From NCBI GenBank assembly GCA_035235625.1, contig CP141146.1:26778501-26842500 (forward strand): a stretch of 64,000 bases of DNA, written 5' to 3'. The stretch is from Saururus chinensis (Eukaryota; Streptophyta; Magnoliopsida; Piperales; Saururaceae). The notes beneath the pieces were generated by a model. The model was not told where the DNA came from and made no database searches. It saw nothing but the letters and a program-made list of their open reading frames with translations. Positions within the stretch are counted from its first letter, which is position 1, and every line of letters begins with the position of its first letter. Positions 23,044-35,569 of the stretch are shown piece by piece. The position numbers and the translations under genes were made by a program.

Positions 23044-26000
23044 TTAATATATTAATGGAGCAATCAAATCAATGGAGTCAATGTCACCCCTCTCAATATC
23101 TCTCTCAATGACAGGCTTAAGTCTCTGACCATTAACTTTAAAAACTTGATTATCTCGTGGGTCAAAAATTTCAATTGCTCCATGAGGAAAAACCTGAGTA
23201 ACAACATAGGGGCCATCCCAGCGAGATCTAAGCTTACCTGGAAAGAGGCATAATTTAGAATTAAAGAGCCAAACTTTCTGGTTAGGTTCAAAGGATTTTC
23301 GATGGATTAAGCGATCATGTAAAACCTTAGTCCTTTGTTTATATAATTTGGCACTCTCATAAGCTTCATGACGCATCTCTTCCAATTCATTAAGTTGGAG
23401 TTTGCGGTGGGTACCAGCTTTGTCCATGTCAAAATTAAATGATTTATGGCCCAAAAAGCACGGTGCTCCAACTCAACGGGTAAGTGACACGCCTTACCAT
23501 AAACAAGACGGTAAGGAGACATGCCAATGGGGGCTTTATATGCGGTCCGATATGCCCATAAGGCATCATTAAGACGCATGGACCAATCTTTTCAATCAGG
23601 GCGCACAGTTTTCTCAAGGATTCTCTTAATCTCACGATTGGACACCTCTACTTGACCACTAGTCTGAGGATGGTAGGGGGTGGCAACTTTATGTGTGACA
23701 GAATATCTTCAAAGAAGAGAGTCAAAAGAACGGTTACAAAAGTGGCTACCCCCATCACTAATAATTGCTCTAGGTGTACCAAATCGACAAAAAATATGTT
23801 CCTTGATAAATGCCACCACAACCTTATGGTCATTGGTTTTCGTCGCTATGGCTTCAATCCATTTGGAGACATAATCGACGGCGACCAAAATATAAGTGTA
23901 GCCAAAGGAGGGTGGGAATGGTCCCATAAAATCGATTCCCCAAACATCAAAAATCTCTACAATGAGGATAGGTTGGAGAGGCATCATGTCTCTCCGAGAA
24001 AGGGCCCCTAGTCGCTGACATCTATCACAAGACTTACAAAACTCATGAGCATCCTTAAACAAGGTGGGCCAGTAGAATCCACTTTGAAGAACCTTAGCAG
24101 CTGTTTTCTTTCCCCCAAAATGACTGCCACAGGCGTGAGAGTGACAAAATGTGAGAATACTATGGAATTCACTATCAGGCACACATCGACGAATAATCTG
24201 GTCAGAACAAAACTTAAAAAGATCAGGGTCATCCCAATAATAGTGCTTAACATGAGAAAAGAATAAATCCTTGTCTTGTTTAGTCCAATTAGAGGGAATG
24301 CGACCCACAACAAGATAATTAACAATATGAGCAAACCAGGGGGGTGTATGGGTGGAGACAACAAAGAGTTGCTCATTGGGGAAAGAGTCATGAAGTGGTT
24401 CAGGGTGGGAAGGTTCCTCAAGTAAGATCCTAGACAAATGATCAGCCACAACATTCTCAACACCTTTCTTGTCTTTAATCTCATAATCAAACTCTTGAAG
24501 GAGCAAAATCCATCGGATGAGCCTAGGCTTAGTATCCTTCTTAGAAAGAAGGTAGCGTAAGGTTGCATGGTCAGAAAAGATAATGATTTTGGACCCTAAA
24601 AGGTACGATCGGAATTTATCTAAGGCATAGACAACAGCTAGCAATTCCTTTTCTGTGGTGGTATAATTCAATTGGGCATCAAAAAGGGTCTTACTAGCAT
24701 AATAAATGACATGGGGGACTTTGTTCACTCTTTGGCCAAGGACTGCACCCACAGCATAGTCAGAGGCATCACACATAATCTCAAAGGGTAGGGAGTAGTC
24801 AGGGGGCTGAATGATAGGTGTGGTAGAGAGGAGTGTACGAAGCTTTGTAAAAGATTTCATACAAGCATCATCAAAATCAAAAGATACATCATGAGCCAAC
24901 AAATGACACAATGGCTGAGAAATCTTATTAAAGTCCTTAATGAATCGCCTATAGAAACCGGCATGGCCAAGAAAGGAACGAACCTGTCTCACTGTAGTGG
25001 GGGAAGGCAGGTTAGCTATAAGGTCAACTTTGGCCTTGTCTACTTCTATACCACGTTTAGAAACAATATGACCTAAAACAATGCCCTCTTGAACCATAAA
25101 ATGACTCTTTTCCCAACTCAAAACCAAATTAGTCTCCTCACAACGTTTAAGCACAAAAGATAAATTAAGGAGACACTCATCAAACGAAGCGCCAAAAACA
25201 GAAAAATCATCCATAAAAACTTCTAAAAATTTATCAATCATGTCAGAAAATATGGACATCATACAACGCTGAAATGTAGCAGGTGCATTACACAAACCAA
25301 ATGGCATACGTCTATAAGCAAATGTACCAAACGGACAAGTGAAGGTGGTCTTCTCCTGATCTCCCGGAAACACAGGTACCTGATTATACCCTGAGTAGCC
25401 GTCTAGAAAACAATAGAAGTCCTGACCTGCTAGTTTCTCTAAGATCTGGTCAATAAATGGCAAGGGAAAATGGTCCTTTCGGGTCATGGAATTCAGCTTC
25501 CGGTAGTCTATACATACTCTCCACCCTGTGGTTTCCCTAATAGGGACTAACTCTCCTAATGAATTTGACTTAACAGTAAATCCAGACTTCTTTGGAACAA
25601 CCTGGGTAGGACTCACCCACTCACTATCAGAGATAGGGTATATGATACCTGCATCTAAAAGCTTAACCACCTCCTTCATGACTACCTCCCGCATGTTAGG
25701 GTTCAACCTTCGTTGTCCTTCTCTCGAGGGTTTGGCATTATCTTCTAAGTGGATCCTATGCCTACAAATGGATGGGTCAATCCCCCTAAGGTCAGCTACC
25801 GTCCATCCTATGGCTCTCCTATGTGTGACAAGGACGGTAAGCAATCTACTCTCTTGGTCACTAGTCAAACTAGAGGAAATAATGACTGGAAGAGTGTCCT
25901 TAGGTCCCAAGAAGGCATACTTAAGAGAACTGGGTAAGTTTTTCAATTCAAGCTGAGGTGGTGACTCTATGGAGGGTTTAAGAGGTGTGGAGGCTGATAT

Positions 26001-27221
26001 AGGTAAGGGCTCTACCTGAAACTTCCAAGAGGAAGACTCGGAAACACTAGCAGCCGCTAGTTGGCTATGGGCCTCCTCTAATGATGGATCAATAATGAAC
26101 TCCTCTAACCCTGGGTGTAGTAAAGTTAATTCAAGAACATCTCTCATTAGGGTAAGGGGAAGGGCTTCATTTACTAGGTCATCTAAATGGTCAACCATTA
26201 AGCACTCAAAGTCACACTCAACAGGTGGTTGGTTAGATGCATGGAACACATTCAGCCTCACATTCATATTCCCAAAGGATATCTCCATCACTCCCGTTCG
26301 ACAATTGATACAAGCATTAGCAGTGGCAAGGAAGGGGCGACCTAGAATGACGGGAATTTGATGTGTGGTATTACAGACCGGTTCCATATCTAAGACAAGA
26401 AAGTCAACAACGAAGAAGAACCGGTCAACTTTCACTAAGACATCCTCAATGACTCCTCGAGGCTTACGCACAGAACGGACGGCTAGCTGTAAGGTAACTG
26501 ATGTAGGCTGCAATTCACCTAACCCTAATTGCTCATACAACGAGTAAGATAGTAGATTGACACTCACACCAAGGTCAAGGAGGGCTCTATGAATGGAGTG
26601 ATCGCCTATGACACAAGAAATAATGGGCACTCCAGGGTCCTTATACTTAGGTGGGGTGTCAAACTTCAAAAGGGAGCTAACTTGCTCAGTGAGAAAGACC
26701 TTCTTAGACACATGGGTCTTAGATTTACGCTTTTGAGTACATAGGTCTTTGAGGAACTTAGTATAAGCAGGGACTTGCTTAATGACATTTAAGAGGGGGA
26801 GATTAATTTTGACTTGTTTAAAAGTCTCAAGAATATCATCCATCTTAGATGTGTTCTTCCGAAATGTTGGGGCCATGTTAAGACACTGAGGAAAAGGTGC
26901 CCTTTGGATGTAAGATCCCTCTGAAGTGGTCTTAGGTTGTGGCTCTGAGGAAGAGGAAGGAGATATAAACTCCTTCTCATGTGGTGCACTAACTTCTACT
27001 TGAGGCTCATTAGGGGCTGAATTATCTAACCTTTCATTTGCGGTACCTAAGGACTCCTCTCCAACTTGATTATCAATGTGTCGACCACTCCTAAGGGTAG
27101 TTATGGACTGAACTTGTTCATTAGAGGAAGGGACTATCTCTACTCCACATTGACCTTTAGGGTTTTGTTGGGGCTGACTCAGCAATGTTCCTATCTCTCT
27201 CTTATTTATAGCATTGGCTAG
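23044..27221 (-). pseudogene. pol: Athila pol: protease, RT, RNase H, integrase; broken at three sites
   Basis: The open stretch 27185-23709 (1158 codons) is in frame with gag. Domains by residue of that stretch: protease 180-290 with [10 protein letters not shown] (Athila form of the DTG site, Ala-to-Val); reverse transcriptase 490-720 with VFMDDF at 656-661; RNase H 800-915 with CDAS, TEKELLA, FSDH and VADH; integrase zinc finger about 1015-1055 (HHCC) and core with GIDFMGPF and ISDGGSHF. Reading beyond is broken by TGA at 23709-23711 and at 23592-23594 (both fit CGA Arg to TGA) and by a one-base deletion in an A run near 23443. The integrase Glu block ([10 protein letters not shown]) lies between the two stops, and the C-terminus ends at 23044. 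It copies the RNA into DNA and integrates it. Confidence 0.92.
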
Positions 27222-28622
27222 TTATCCAATTTGGGCTTCTAACTTTGCTATAGATTGTGTGTGAGAGTGAAGGAGTTGGGATTGTGATTGAATGCCTTGG
27301 AGGGCACTCAAGACCTTTTCTTCAAAGCTTGGACTCCTATTAGGTTGGACATATGGATGTTGGACTTGAGGTTGGTGGATATGGGCTGGTGGGACTTGGA
27401 ATGGTTGCCTATGAACTTGGTTACCCATAACCCCTTGGTTTTGTGCCCGCCAGGAAAAGTTAGGATGATTCCTCCACCCAGGGTTATATGTGCTTGAAAA
27501 TGGATTATTCTCAGCCCTAGGGAAGGATTGGGTAGCATTCACATGGTCTTGGACAAGCTTAGGAAATTGAGAGGCAGAGGGGCACTCTATAATAGTATGG
27601 GCTGGGCTAAGGCATATTGTGCATGCATCTTGAGTGAAGGGAGTGGGCTGATGTGTTGATGTAATAAGGAGGTCAAGCTTCCTACTTAAAGTATCAACTT
27701 TAGAGGAGATGTCTAATGGATTTTTGACTTCATACAAGCCACCCCTAGAGGGGGCATTGTTTAAGGTAGATAGGCCACTCTCATTTCTATTCAACGCAGC
27801 ATGTTGAAGAGAATTTTCACTCAAGTCCTCAAAAAGTTTTCATGCCTCATTTTCATTTTTTAGTAAAAAGGTACCCCCACAACTTGCATCAACAAGATGA
27901 TGGTTTTATTCAGTAAGACCCTCATAAAAACGTTGCACTAATTGCCACTTAGGGACAGCATGATGAGGACACCTCCTAAGAAGGTCCTTAAGTCTATCCC
28001 AACTCTCATGGAACTGTTCAGTGGGAAGTTGGGCAAAGGTGGTTATGGCCTTTCTCATTTGGTTGGTCTTACCTATGGGGAAGTACTTTTTAAGGAATTC
28101 TTGTTGCATTTGGGCCCAAGTTGTTATGGTGTTTGGCTCTAAAGAGTGAAGCCATTCCTTAGCCTTATCTTTTAATGTGAAAGGAAAAAGGCGAAGTTTA
28201 ACAGCTTCATCGGTTAAATTTGAGAGCTTAAAAGTTGTGCATATTTCTAAGAAGTCATTTAGGTGCCTATACGGGTTTTCATTATTAAGTCCATAAAAAG
28301 ATGGAAGCATTTGAATAACATTGGGCTTAATTTCATAATTTTGAGCAGCAACCGCTGGCAACCTAATGCATGAAGGGGAAGTGTACTCATTGGGAGTGTA
28401 ATACTCCCTTAGAGCTTTGAGTGGTGCATCTACTAACTGATGTTCAGCCATGATGAAGGTAGAGGTAGTATGGGTGGAGGAATTGGTGGGAGAGTTAGGG
28501 GGTGTAGGGATGTAGGTCGAGGGCAACTCAACTCTCCTAGATGTCCGCTCGTGCTCGAGGTCAAATGGCACTAATCGGGGGAGTAAGGAGCGACGACCAC
28601 GCATACACAACAAACACACCAC
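27222..28622 (-). pseudogene. gag: Athila gag, three premature stops, fused in frame to pol
   Basis: The likely start is the ATG at 28602-28604 (MRGRRSLLPRL). A proline/serine/threonine-rich N-terminus is followed by the capsid-like block FYGLNNENPYRHLNDFLE, LRLFPFTLKDKAKEWLHSL and FLKKYFP, then a retroviral-type region with CTICLSPAHTIIECP (a CCHC-like finger, residues CxxC...HxxxxC). Stops lie at 27906-27908 (TAA), 27840-27842 (TGA) and 27222-27224 (TAA), all in the same frame as each other and as pol. The truncated plus-strand copy near 49160-49240 has Gln and Trp codons at the first two, so the ancestor had one gag-pol frame. Gag forms the particle that packages RNA. Confidence 0.9.
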
Positions 28623-28889
28623 ACAATTTAAAGTGTAAAAAGAGAAAGATGAAGCAAAAATAACTAAGGAAAAAGAATAAAAAATAAAAAAGGATCTTGC
28701 AAACCGAAGAGAAGCTTGTCAATGTCCACTTGTGGCCACAAGTGTAGAGAGCACCTTCAACTCAACCTACAAGATAAAATTAAAAGAAGGTAAGAAACTA
28801 AAAATTAACCAAAAAAAATAAAATTAAGTAAACTGAATATAAATTATCTAGAATTATCCTAAAGCTAATTTAGTAACAAATCAACACCG
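28623..28889 (-). other. Athila 5' leader
   Basis: Untranslated leader between the primer site and gag, containing TGTGGCCACAAGTG palindromic sequence (28732-28746). Confidence 0.6.
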
Positions 28890-28907
28890 TCCCCGGCAAC
28901 GGCGCCA
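28890..28907 (-). promoter_or_regulatory. Athila primer binding site, tRNA-Asp
   Basis: The minus strand reads TGGCGCCGTTGCCGGGGA, complementary to the 3' end of plant tRNA-Asp(GUC). It starts six bases inside the 5' LTR. Use of tRNA-Asp is usual for Athila. Confidence 0.9.
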
Positions 28908-28913
28908 AAAACT

Positions 28914-30084
28914 TGATCGTTTATAATTAAACCCTTTGCAAGTGTACAAGGTAATTGTACTAGGATGAGTATTTAAGGGTTGTCGAACCTCAGGGACGGA
29001 TGAATAATTACTAAATATAAAGAAGAATTTGCTGGTTTAAAACTAAAACAACTTAAACTTTAATTAAATAAAGGAAAAGAAATCAACTAGTTTAAAGGTA
29101 AGAGATTAATATGATGGAATTTACTTAGGAAATCGAATCCACTATAGAACCGTAACAATTCCTTAACTTTTAATCTAAATCTAGTGTGAATATGAACAAG
29201 TATTCTCAGCTACAAGCTAGAATTACTTCAGAAAGAATCATTAATTAATTTCCATGGCATGAACTATCTTCGACAATAGCACGAATCATCTACACTAAAT
29301 AGCTATAGGCATGACCCGTCTAATCTTAGTATAACTTATCCAAGTCCTTAATTATCTGAACATTAAAACTATTGTATGACCATCTCATCTAAATCACAGA
29401 AATTAGAATTGATGCAAATATCAAAACCACATCAATCTATCATCTACAAGACAATAAATCAACATAGATTTGAATAAACATTAAAAAGCTCTTCCATTAA
29501 AAAGGAAATCCTTATCATACAATTGTCATAATTCACAACTGAGATCTAAATTAAAAAGAAAAGAAACTGAAACTTATCTATAGCTTCATCAACTCCTAAG
29601 TAAAAGAAAGGTTTAGCCTTCCATGGTAGAAGAAAACACTTCAATCTCCATTGAAAGCTTTGGCTTCTTCTCCATCTTCTTCTTCCTTCTTCTCTTCAGA
29701 AAATCTACTTGTTCTCCCTTAATTTCGTACCAAATAAGTCTTTATATAGGCATTAGATCCGTAAGAAAGAGTTGTATATGAAAAGGACTCAAAATTGGGT
29801 GAAATAAGGAATCTGCGCGTTATGCCGATCGATCGCCTGCATGCCCGTTCGAACGCTTGAACTGAATTTTCTTCAAAATCACGTGTAACCGATCGATCGG
29901 TTATGAGGCCGTTTAATCGCCAATGAAGAATCTGCAAAATAAGCCAATTTAATTCAAAACACCATGGAAGCTTTTTCTAACCTAATTAAATTTAATATCT
30001 AATAATTTAACCTATATTAACACTTAAATGAGACTAGAAAATAGAATAATTAAGGGTAAAATAACGCATAAATTATACTTATCA
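28914..30084 (-). repeat. Athila 5' LTR (1171 bp)
   Basis: Same length and ends as the 3' LTR. The promoter TATA complement (TTTATATAGG) is at 29741-29750. The palindrome cluster at 29824-29920 lies about 80 bp upstream of it in element direction. Confidence 0.93.
29741..29750 (-). promoter_or_regulatory. Athila LTR TATA box
   Basis: CCTATATAAA on the minus strand, conserved in both LTRs and in the plus-strand fragment (47340-47350). Confidence 0.65.
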
Positions 30085-32449
30085 CCCACCTCAGCATAGG
30101 GCCAACTTGCTATCTCGCCTGAGGTTGCATGGACTTGGGCCGCATGTTCGACCGACGTGGGCTTTGCCCCGGCCCCGTAACATCAAGGGCCAACAATTCT
30201 AGCCCGATTCCACCTCTACACCCCCACTTTCTATTACGCACAACCCATAACTTTCGGGGAAAGAGTCCCCCAAGCCTAATTCTTCTAAGGGGAAGTAACA
30301 TTGTTAGCCATTGGCCTCGGGCCATCGGAGGCTCGACCATTATCATGCCCATACCCTCCACCATAAGTAGTGCTTGATGTACGACTACCCACTCAATAGA
30401 TTTGGTGGTGGGTGACGATTAGAGATGTTGCCACCTTTGCCAGCCACCTTCTCCGGCCCTTAATGCTCTCAAGTTTGTTTAGGAGACTGCTGCTAGCAAA
30501 CCCCACATCTTCCATGTTTGACCATCGACAGCCTATTCTCCCATAGGGTTACCTTTTACCGCTCACACTTATGTTGCGCATGCAGTCTAGGTTAAAGGCA
30601 CTGCTTTGTGGGGAATGATGAGTGAATGACACCACCACTAGGCAATATGGTCGCTAAAGCCCTTTTTCGTCTCTCCTATGTCCGTGAGTACGCAACCAAG
30701 TCTTCTCCCCTTTTCTGCGGCTTCAACAATGAAAAATTATTGCCGATGGGTGTATTCCACAACCAATTTTAGCATCTTGTGGCCAACAAAGTATTGTTAA
30801 CCGTTGGCCGACCTTCAATCAGCCACCCCCCATTTTGTGGTTGCTTTTGCCATTTCTTTGGCATGACCTTGTGTCTGGCTACCTTAGTTTGCCCAATCTT
30901 TTGCATCAAATGAAATTAGCCCAACCTTACTGAGATTAATTCCGAAGTTTCTAAAAATCCTCCGAACATCAACTCTCTCAGTGCAATGCTTTTAGCTGCC
31001 AATTCCGCCCTCAACGCTGCCACCGTCGTGTACTCACCATCAAACTTGCATGGATTACGAGGTAGGGGACTTTGAACTTGTAATTTCATTATAGCATACT
31101 TTGTTTGTGAAGTAGCATGTTAGGAGTTTATAACTTAATGCTTTTCATGATAAATGCTGATTAAATGAGCATGTGTTATGTATGTGAATTATGTGTATGT
31201 TAGTGAAGACTAAGGGTATGGTAGTAAGTTGTTATGAATTATATGTATGTGATCAGAGCGTGTGATAGATCTTCATTGTGGGCTAGTGGGATGTGATTGA
31301 TGGGCACAAGTATGTGTGTTTGTAAGTTTGTCAAAGGGGTACTTCATGGGCTATGATGTGGAAACTGTGATAGTATGTCGGGCGAGGAAATACGTAAGCT
31401 TGACAAGCGAAGGTTGGATTTGATGAGATTGAAGAATTGGTTTGGATTGAGTCGGGTAGTACGTTGGAGCAATGAGTAGAAGACCTAAGTGATGTAAGGA
31501 TTTGGAAGATTCAAGGTTCTTAACGTCTTTGGGGGATTGTGAATTAGTGAGAGTGGAGAACATAATTGTACCCACATAATGTACATAATATGAATTGTAA
31601 CAGATAAACTATGAGTAAGGAATTAGTAAGAGTTTGATGATGGGATTTAAGTCTGAAGGGTTTCCTTGAGGAGTTCGAGTAAGATGATTTGGCTCTGAGG
31701 TGAATGGTGTGGAATGTAAGGTCGTAAGTAGATGATAGTAAGAATATGCTGGTATGGAGTTCGAGTTTGACAAGCAAGACTATGTAGAGATCTGTAAGGC
31801 TGTAAGTGTAAGGGTGGGGGCTGAGCTAAGTAAGGAATGCTACCTTTGTGGATTGGAGCTTCAGAACGGGTGTATTTCTAGCCTTGTCGGCTGATGAATG
31901 TAAGACATAAGTAGTTCCGAACCTAATTATACATGCAAAAGTTACCTAATACGAACTTGAATTGTAACCCTAATCCGATAACGTTGTGAGTTGAGACTGA
32001 GGGTTTCGACAGATTAAGTTTCGTGTTTGAGCCAGTCAATAAGTAATTGACTGAGCGTCCTTTCTGGTTTAGCCATGGTGCTATCCTGTGGGATTATCTC
32101 TTGGTGCTGTATCTCAGCTAAGATATTTCATGCTTTGTTGAGAACGTTGTAAGTTTCCGCCCTTCGTGGGCACTATATGTCTTTCTCCCTACAAATGACG
32201 CTATATGTTCCTGCCCAAGAGTGGTATTGTAAGATTCTTGCCCAAGAGTGGCACCATATGTTTTCCACCCTTGTTGGCACTATATGGCCCGAGAGAGTGG
32301 GCATTTGCACGCTCAGGTAAGTAGTAACATGGATCTACTCTTACCTATTTGATCTTGTGCCCCATGAGCATAGGTGTGCCTTGCCTTTAGAAAAGTCCAT
32401 GACATCTAGTTGCTCCCCGAAGGTTAAGGTGATGCCCTAGTGGCACTCC

Positions 32450-32810
32450 TTTCCTTTCCAACACTAAAGCTTATTAATTGTAATGAGTTTCAGTTGTCGG
32501 TAGTATGTGTAAGATAGTAAGAGTAAGTCATATGTATTCGATTTTGAGTAAGTTGTATGTGTAAGATCCAGAGTAAGTGTAAGCTTCTAAGGAAGACGGT
32601 AAGAGTAAGTTTATGAGTAAGGGTAAGATGGTACGAGTAAGGTCATACAAGTAAGTTCATATGAATAAAGTTGTACGAGTATGTATATGTTGTAAGTGTT
32701 AAGTGTACAATTGTACGAGTAAGTTGGTAAGACTCTTATTCGGAGTGTAAGTGTAAGAGTTTGTCGTAAGAATAAGTGTAAGTTAAGTTAGTATAATGAT
32801 TTGTGTGATA
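32450..32810 (+). repeat. GTAAG-rich degenerate repeats in LTR E
   Basis: Words such as GTAAGTGTAAG, GAGTAAG and TACGAGTAAG recur some 25 times in 360 bases without a fixed period. This looks like a decayed microsatellite or short tandem array. Confidence 0.55.
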
Positions 32811-33351
32811 CCCTAGTTATATTTTATTATATCTTGCTTACTTCATGTTTGATTGCATGAATGCATCTATGTATGAACTTACAAAGTTCATTGATTTGTT
32901 TCCCAATTGGGTATTTTCCTACTGAGTATGAAAATGCTCACTTACCCTATTTTTAGCCCCTTCGTCTAGAGGCTTGTGCAGGTTGATCGATAGTTTTTTT
33001 TATTGGACTTTATTCCCTATGGTGGACCATTTTTCCTTGACCTTGAGTGCAACAAACTCATAGTGGGGCTATGTAGAGTTGGTGCTATGATCTCATGTAT
33101 TAATTAGGGTAAGAGTTAAATGTATTATTTTTTGGACTCGTGTATATATGTATGAATCAGAACACAAACTGTTGAAGAACTTGTACTCAGAAAGGCCTGG
33201 GATGTATATGTTTTTAAAGACCATGGCCATGGCAGGCTTTATTTGTATGTTTTCATTTTAGGTCACACTTGAGAATGTTGGTTTTGTCTTGTGATGAATT
33301 AATTTAGGAAAATTATTTACGTAAATATGTGGAAAAACCTTGGGCGTGACA

Positions 33352-35564
33352 TAAGCCGATCAACAATGACCCAAATTATGTCGTTACCGCTTGAAGTCCT
33401 TATTAGTTTTGATATGAAATCCATCGTTATATGCTCCCACTTCCACTCAGGGATGTCAAGAGGTTGATGCAATCTAGAAGGTCTCTGATGTTCTGCCTTA
33501 ACTTGTTGGCATGTTAAACAACAGGAAACACACTCAGCCACATCTCGCTTCATCCTGTCACACCATAAGTTTCTTTTTAAATCTTGATACATCTTAGTCC
33601 CTCCGGGATGAATATTGTACTTTGAATTATGTGCTTCATCCAGTATTCTACGTCTTAACTCTAGAATGGTAGGAACAACTAATCTTTCAAGAAAGCGTAT
33701 ACCTTTATCACTTCCTTGAGTGAAACCTGACCGTTCTAACAAGGCTTGAGTCTTCATATCTGTCATTTGAGCCTCCAATATCTGCTCTATTACCACAGAC
33801 TATATCGACATGTGGGCGAAGAATGATTTTCTTCATCCAATCTCAAGCTTAGGTCTGACTGTTATTACTTCTTCAAGTAACTTTCATTCTTTCATCATTA
33901 AATGTACAATGAACCCATGAGACTTTTGACTCAAGGCGTCTGCTACTACATTCACCTTCCTTGGATGGTATTGGATGGTAAAGTCATAATACTTCAAGTA
34001 TTCCATCCAACGTCTTTGACGGATGTTAAGATCTGGTTGGGAGAAGATATGTCTTAAACTTTTATGGTCGGTGAACACCTCAAATTCCTCTCCATAAAGA
34101 TAATGTCGCCAAATCTTTAATGCGAAGACAACTGCAGCAAGTTCTAAATCATGAGTAGGCTAATTAGTTTCATAAAATTTCAGCTAATGCGAGGCATAGG
34201 CTACAACCTTTCCATGCTGCATCAGTACACAACCTAAATCCTCTTGCGAAGCATCACAATACACTACAAATCCACCGCTTCCACAAGGTAGAGTTAACAT
34301 TGGGGCGGTGGTAAGTCTCTTTTTTAATTCTTGAAAATTCTTCTCGCATTCCTCGTTCCAAATAAATTTCATATCTTTGCGGGTTAGTTTGGTCAGTGGC
34401 AGGACAATCTTTGAAAACCCTTCAATAAACCTCCTATAGTACCCTGCCAAACCTAAGAAACTACGAATTTTAGACAATGTTTTAGGCCTCTCCCATTTTG
34501 GTACGGCTTCGACCTTAGCTGGATAGACCATTACTCCGTCTTTTGATATACCATGACCAAGAAAGTTTACTTGATCCAGCCAAAATTCACACTTGCTAAG
34601 CTTTCCATAAAGCTTGTGTGTACGAAGTATATTCAACACTATTTGAAGATGTTCCTATGATCATCAACATGTGTGGAGTAGACCAAAATGTCATCTATAA
34701 ATACTATAAGAAATTTATCCAGATAAGAATTGAAAATCCAATTCATTAGATCCATAAAAGTAGATGGGGCATTAGTCAACCCAAAAGGCATATCTAAGAA
34801 TTTATAATGCTCGTACCTAGTTCGGAAAGCAATTTTTGAGATATCCTCATCTCGAATCCTCAGTTGATGATGTCCAGATCTTAAGTTGATTTGAGAGAAT
34901 ATTTTGGCCAACTGTAGCTGGTCGAAAAGATCATCAATACGAGGAAGAAGATATTTATTCTTTATTATCACTCCATTCAACATCCGATAATCGATACATA
35001 ATCGGAGAGACTTGTCTTTTTTCTTCACAAAAATATTGTTTCTCCCCAAGGGGAGACACTTGGAAGGATAAATCCTTTGTGCAGAAGCTATTGAAGGTTT
35101 TCCTTTAATTATCTATGCTCGGCCGGACCCATTCTATAGGGTACTTTCGAGATAGGAGTGGTACCTGGGAGAAGATCAATACTGAACTTAACTTCCATTT
35201 TAGGTGGTAGACTTGACAATTCATTTGGGAAAACATCAACAAAGTCCCGTACGGTCTCTATCTCATCCAAAGTTATCTCCTTTACCTCGTTTGTGATAAC
35301 GGTAGCAAGAAATGCCAACATCCTTGGCTTATTAGTTTTTGTGCTTTAATGGCTGATATGATACAAGAACTTGGTTTATCCTAAATTCCTTGGAACATAA
35401 TGTTTTCTTTTCCAAAAACTACTTTCTTTTTACCACAATCCACTAAGGCTCCATGTGTAGCTAATCAATCCATGCCCAGGATAATATCAAAGTCAGTTAT
35501 TTTTAGTAAAACTAGGTTAGCACTCAGCTGATTGTTGCCTATCTGAACTGACACCTCCTTAAGA
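33352..35564 (-). pseudogene. pol: Element A pol: protease end, RT, RNase H, integrase N-terminal half
   Basis: Going down from G1 the strand reads a protease tail (DIILGMD then stop where Trp is usual), a linker (VRDFVDVFPNELSSLPP, 35321-35109), RT (35049-34639) with [12 protein letters not shown] and [12 protein letters not shown] connection (34639-34184), RNase H ([24 protein letters not shown] at 34078), and the integrase finger with HHCC (about 33680-33520) and core start TMDFISKL. In RT the first catalytic Asp (normally DLRSGYHQ) reads NLRSGHHQ near 34895. Frames break between most segments. It stops at 33352, where LTR E was inserted, and continues at 17091. Confidence 0.85.
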
Positions 35565-35569
35565 AACTC

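Larger units (their letters stand above)
18134..30084 (-). mobile_element. Athila-type Ty3/gypsy retrotransposon, nearly full length, 11.95 kb
   Basis: Two 1171-bp LTRs (18134-19304 and 28914-30084), TG...CA termini, and perfect CCCAC duplications (18129-18133 and 30085-30089). In minus orientation the order is 5' LTR, tRNA-Asp primer site, gag-pol in one frame, an env-like ORF, a long AT-rich 3' region, polypurine tract, 3' LTR. The LTRs differ at about nine positions, all transitions (roughly 0.8%), so the insertion is recent. At 1.3e-8 changes per site per year, a rate often used for grasses, that would be about 0.3 million years. Six disabling changes were found in its genes. Confidence 0.93.
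17092..33351 (+). mobile_element. Solo LTR E (4.3 kb, Tekay-like termini) split by Athila
   Basis: It starts TGTAACATCCCTG and ends GGGCGTGACA, with perfect TAAGC duplications (17087-17091 and 33352-33356) inside the integrase of A. Its own DNA is 17092-18133 plus 30090-33351. No polymerase motifs are present, so I read it as one very long LTR. Its first kilobase is unusually GC-rich (17280-18130) and its last 900 bases hold GTAAG-rich runs. It could instead be a non-autonomous element; no internal LTR pair was seen. Confidence 0.7.

Noticed and set aside
28887..28910. tRNA-Asp gene fragment
   Set aside because: Only the 3' 18 bases match, directly inside the LTR; this is a primer binding site.
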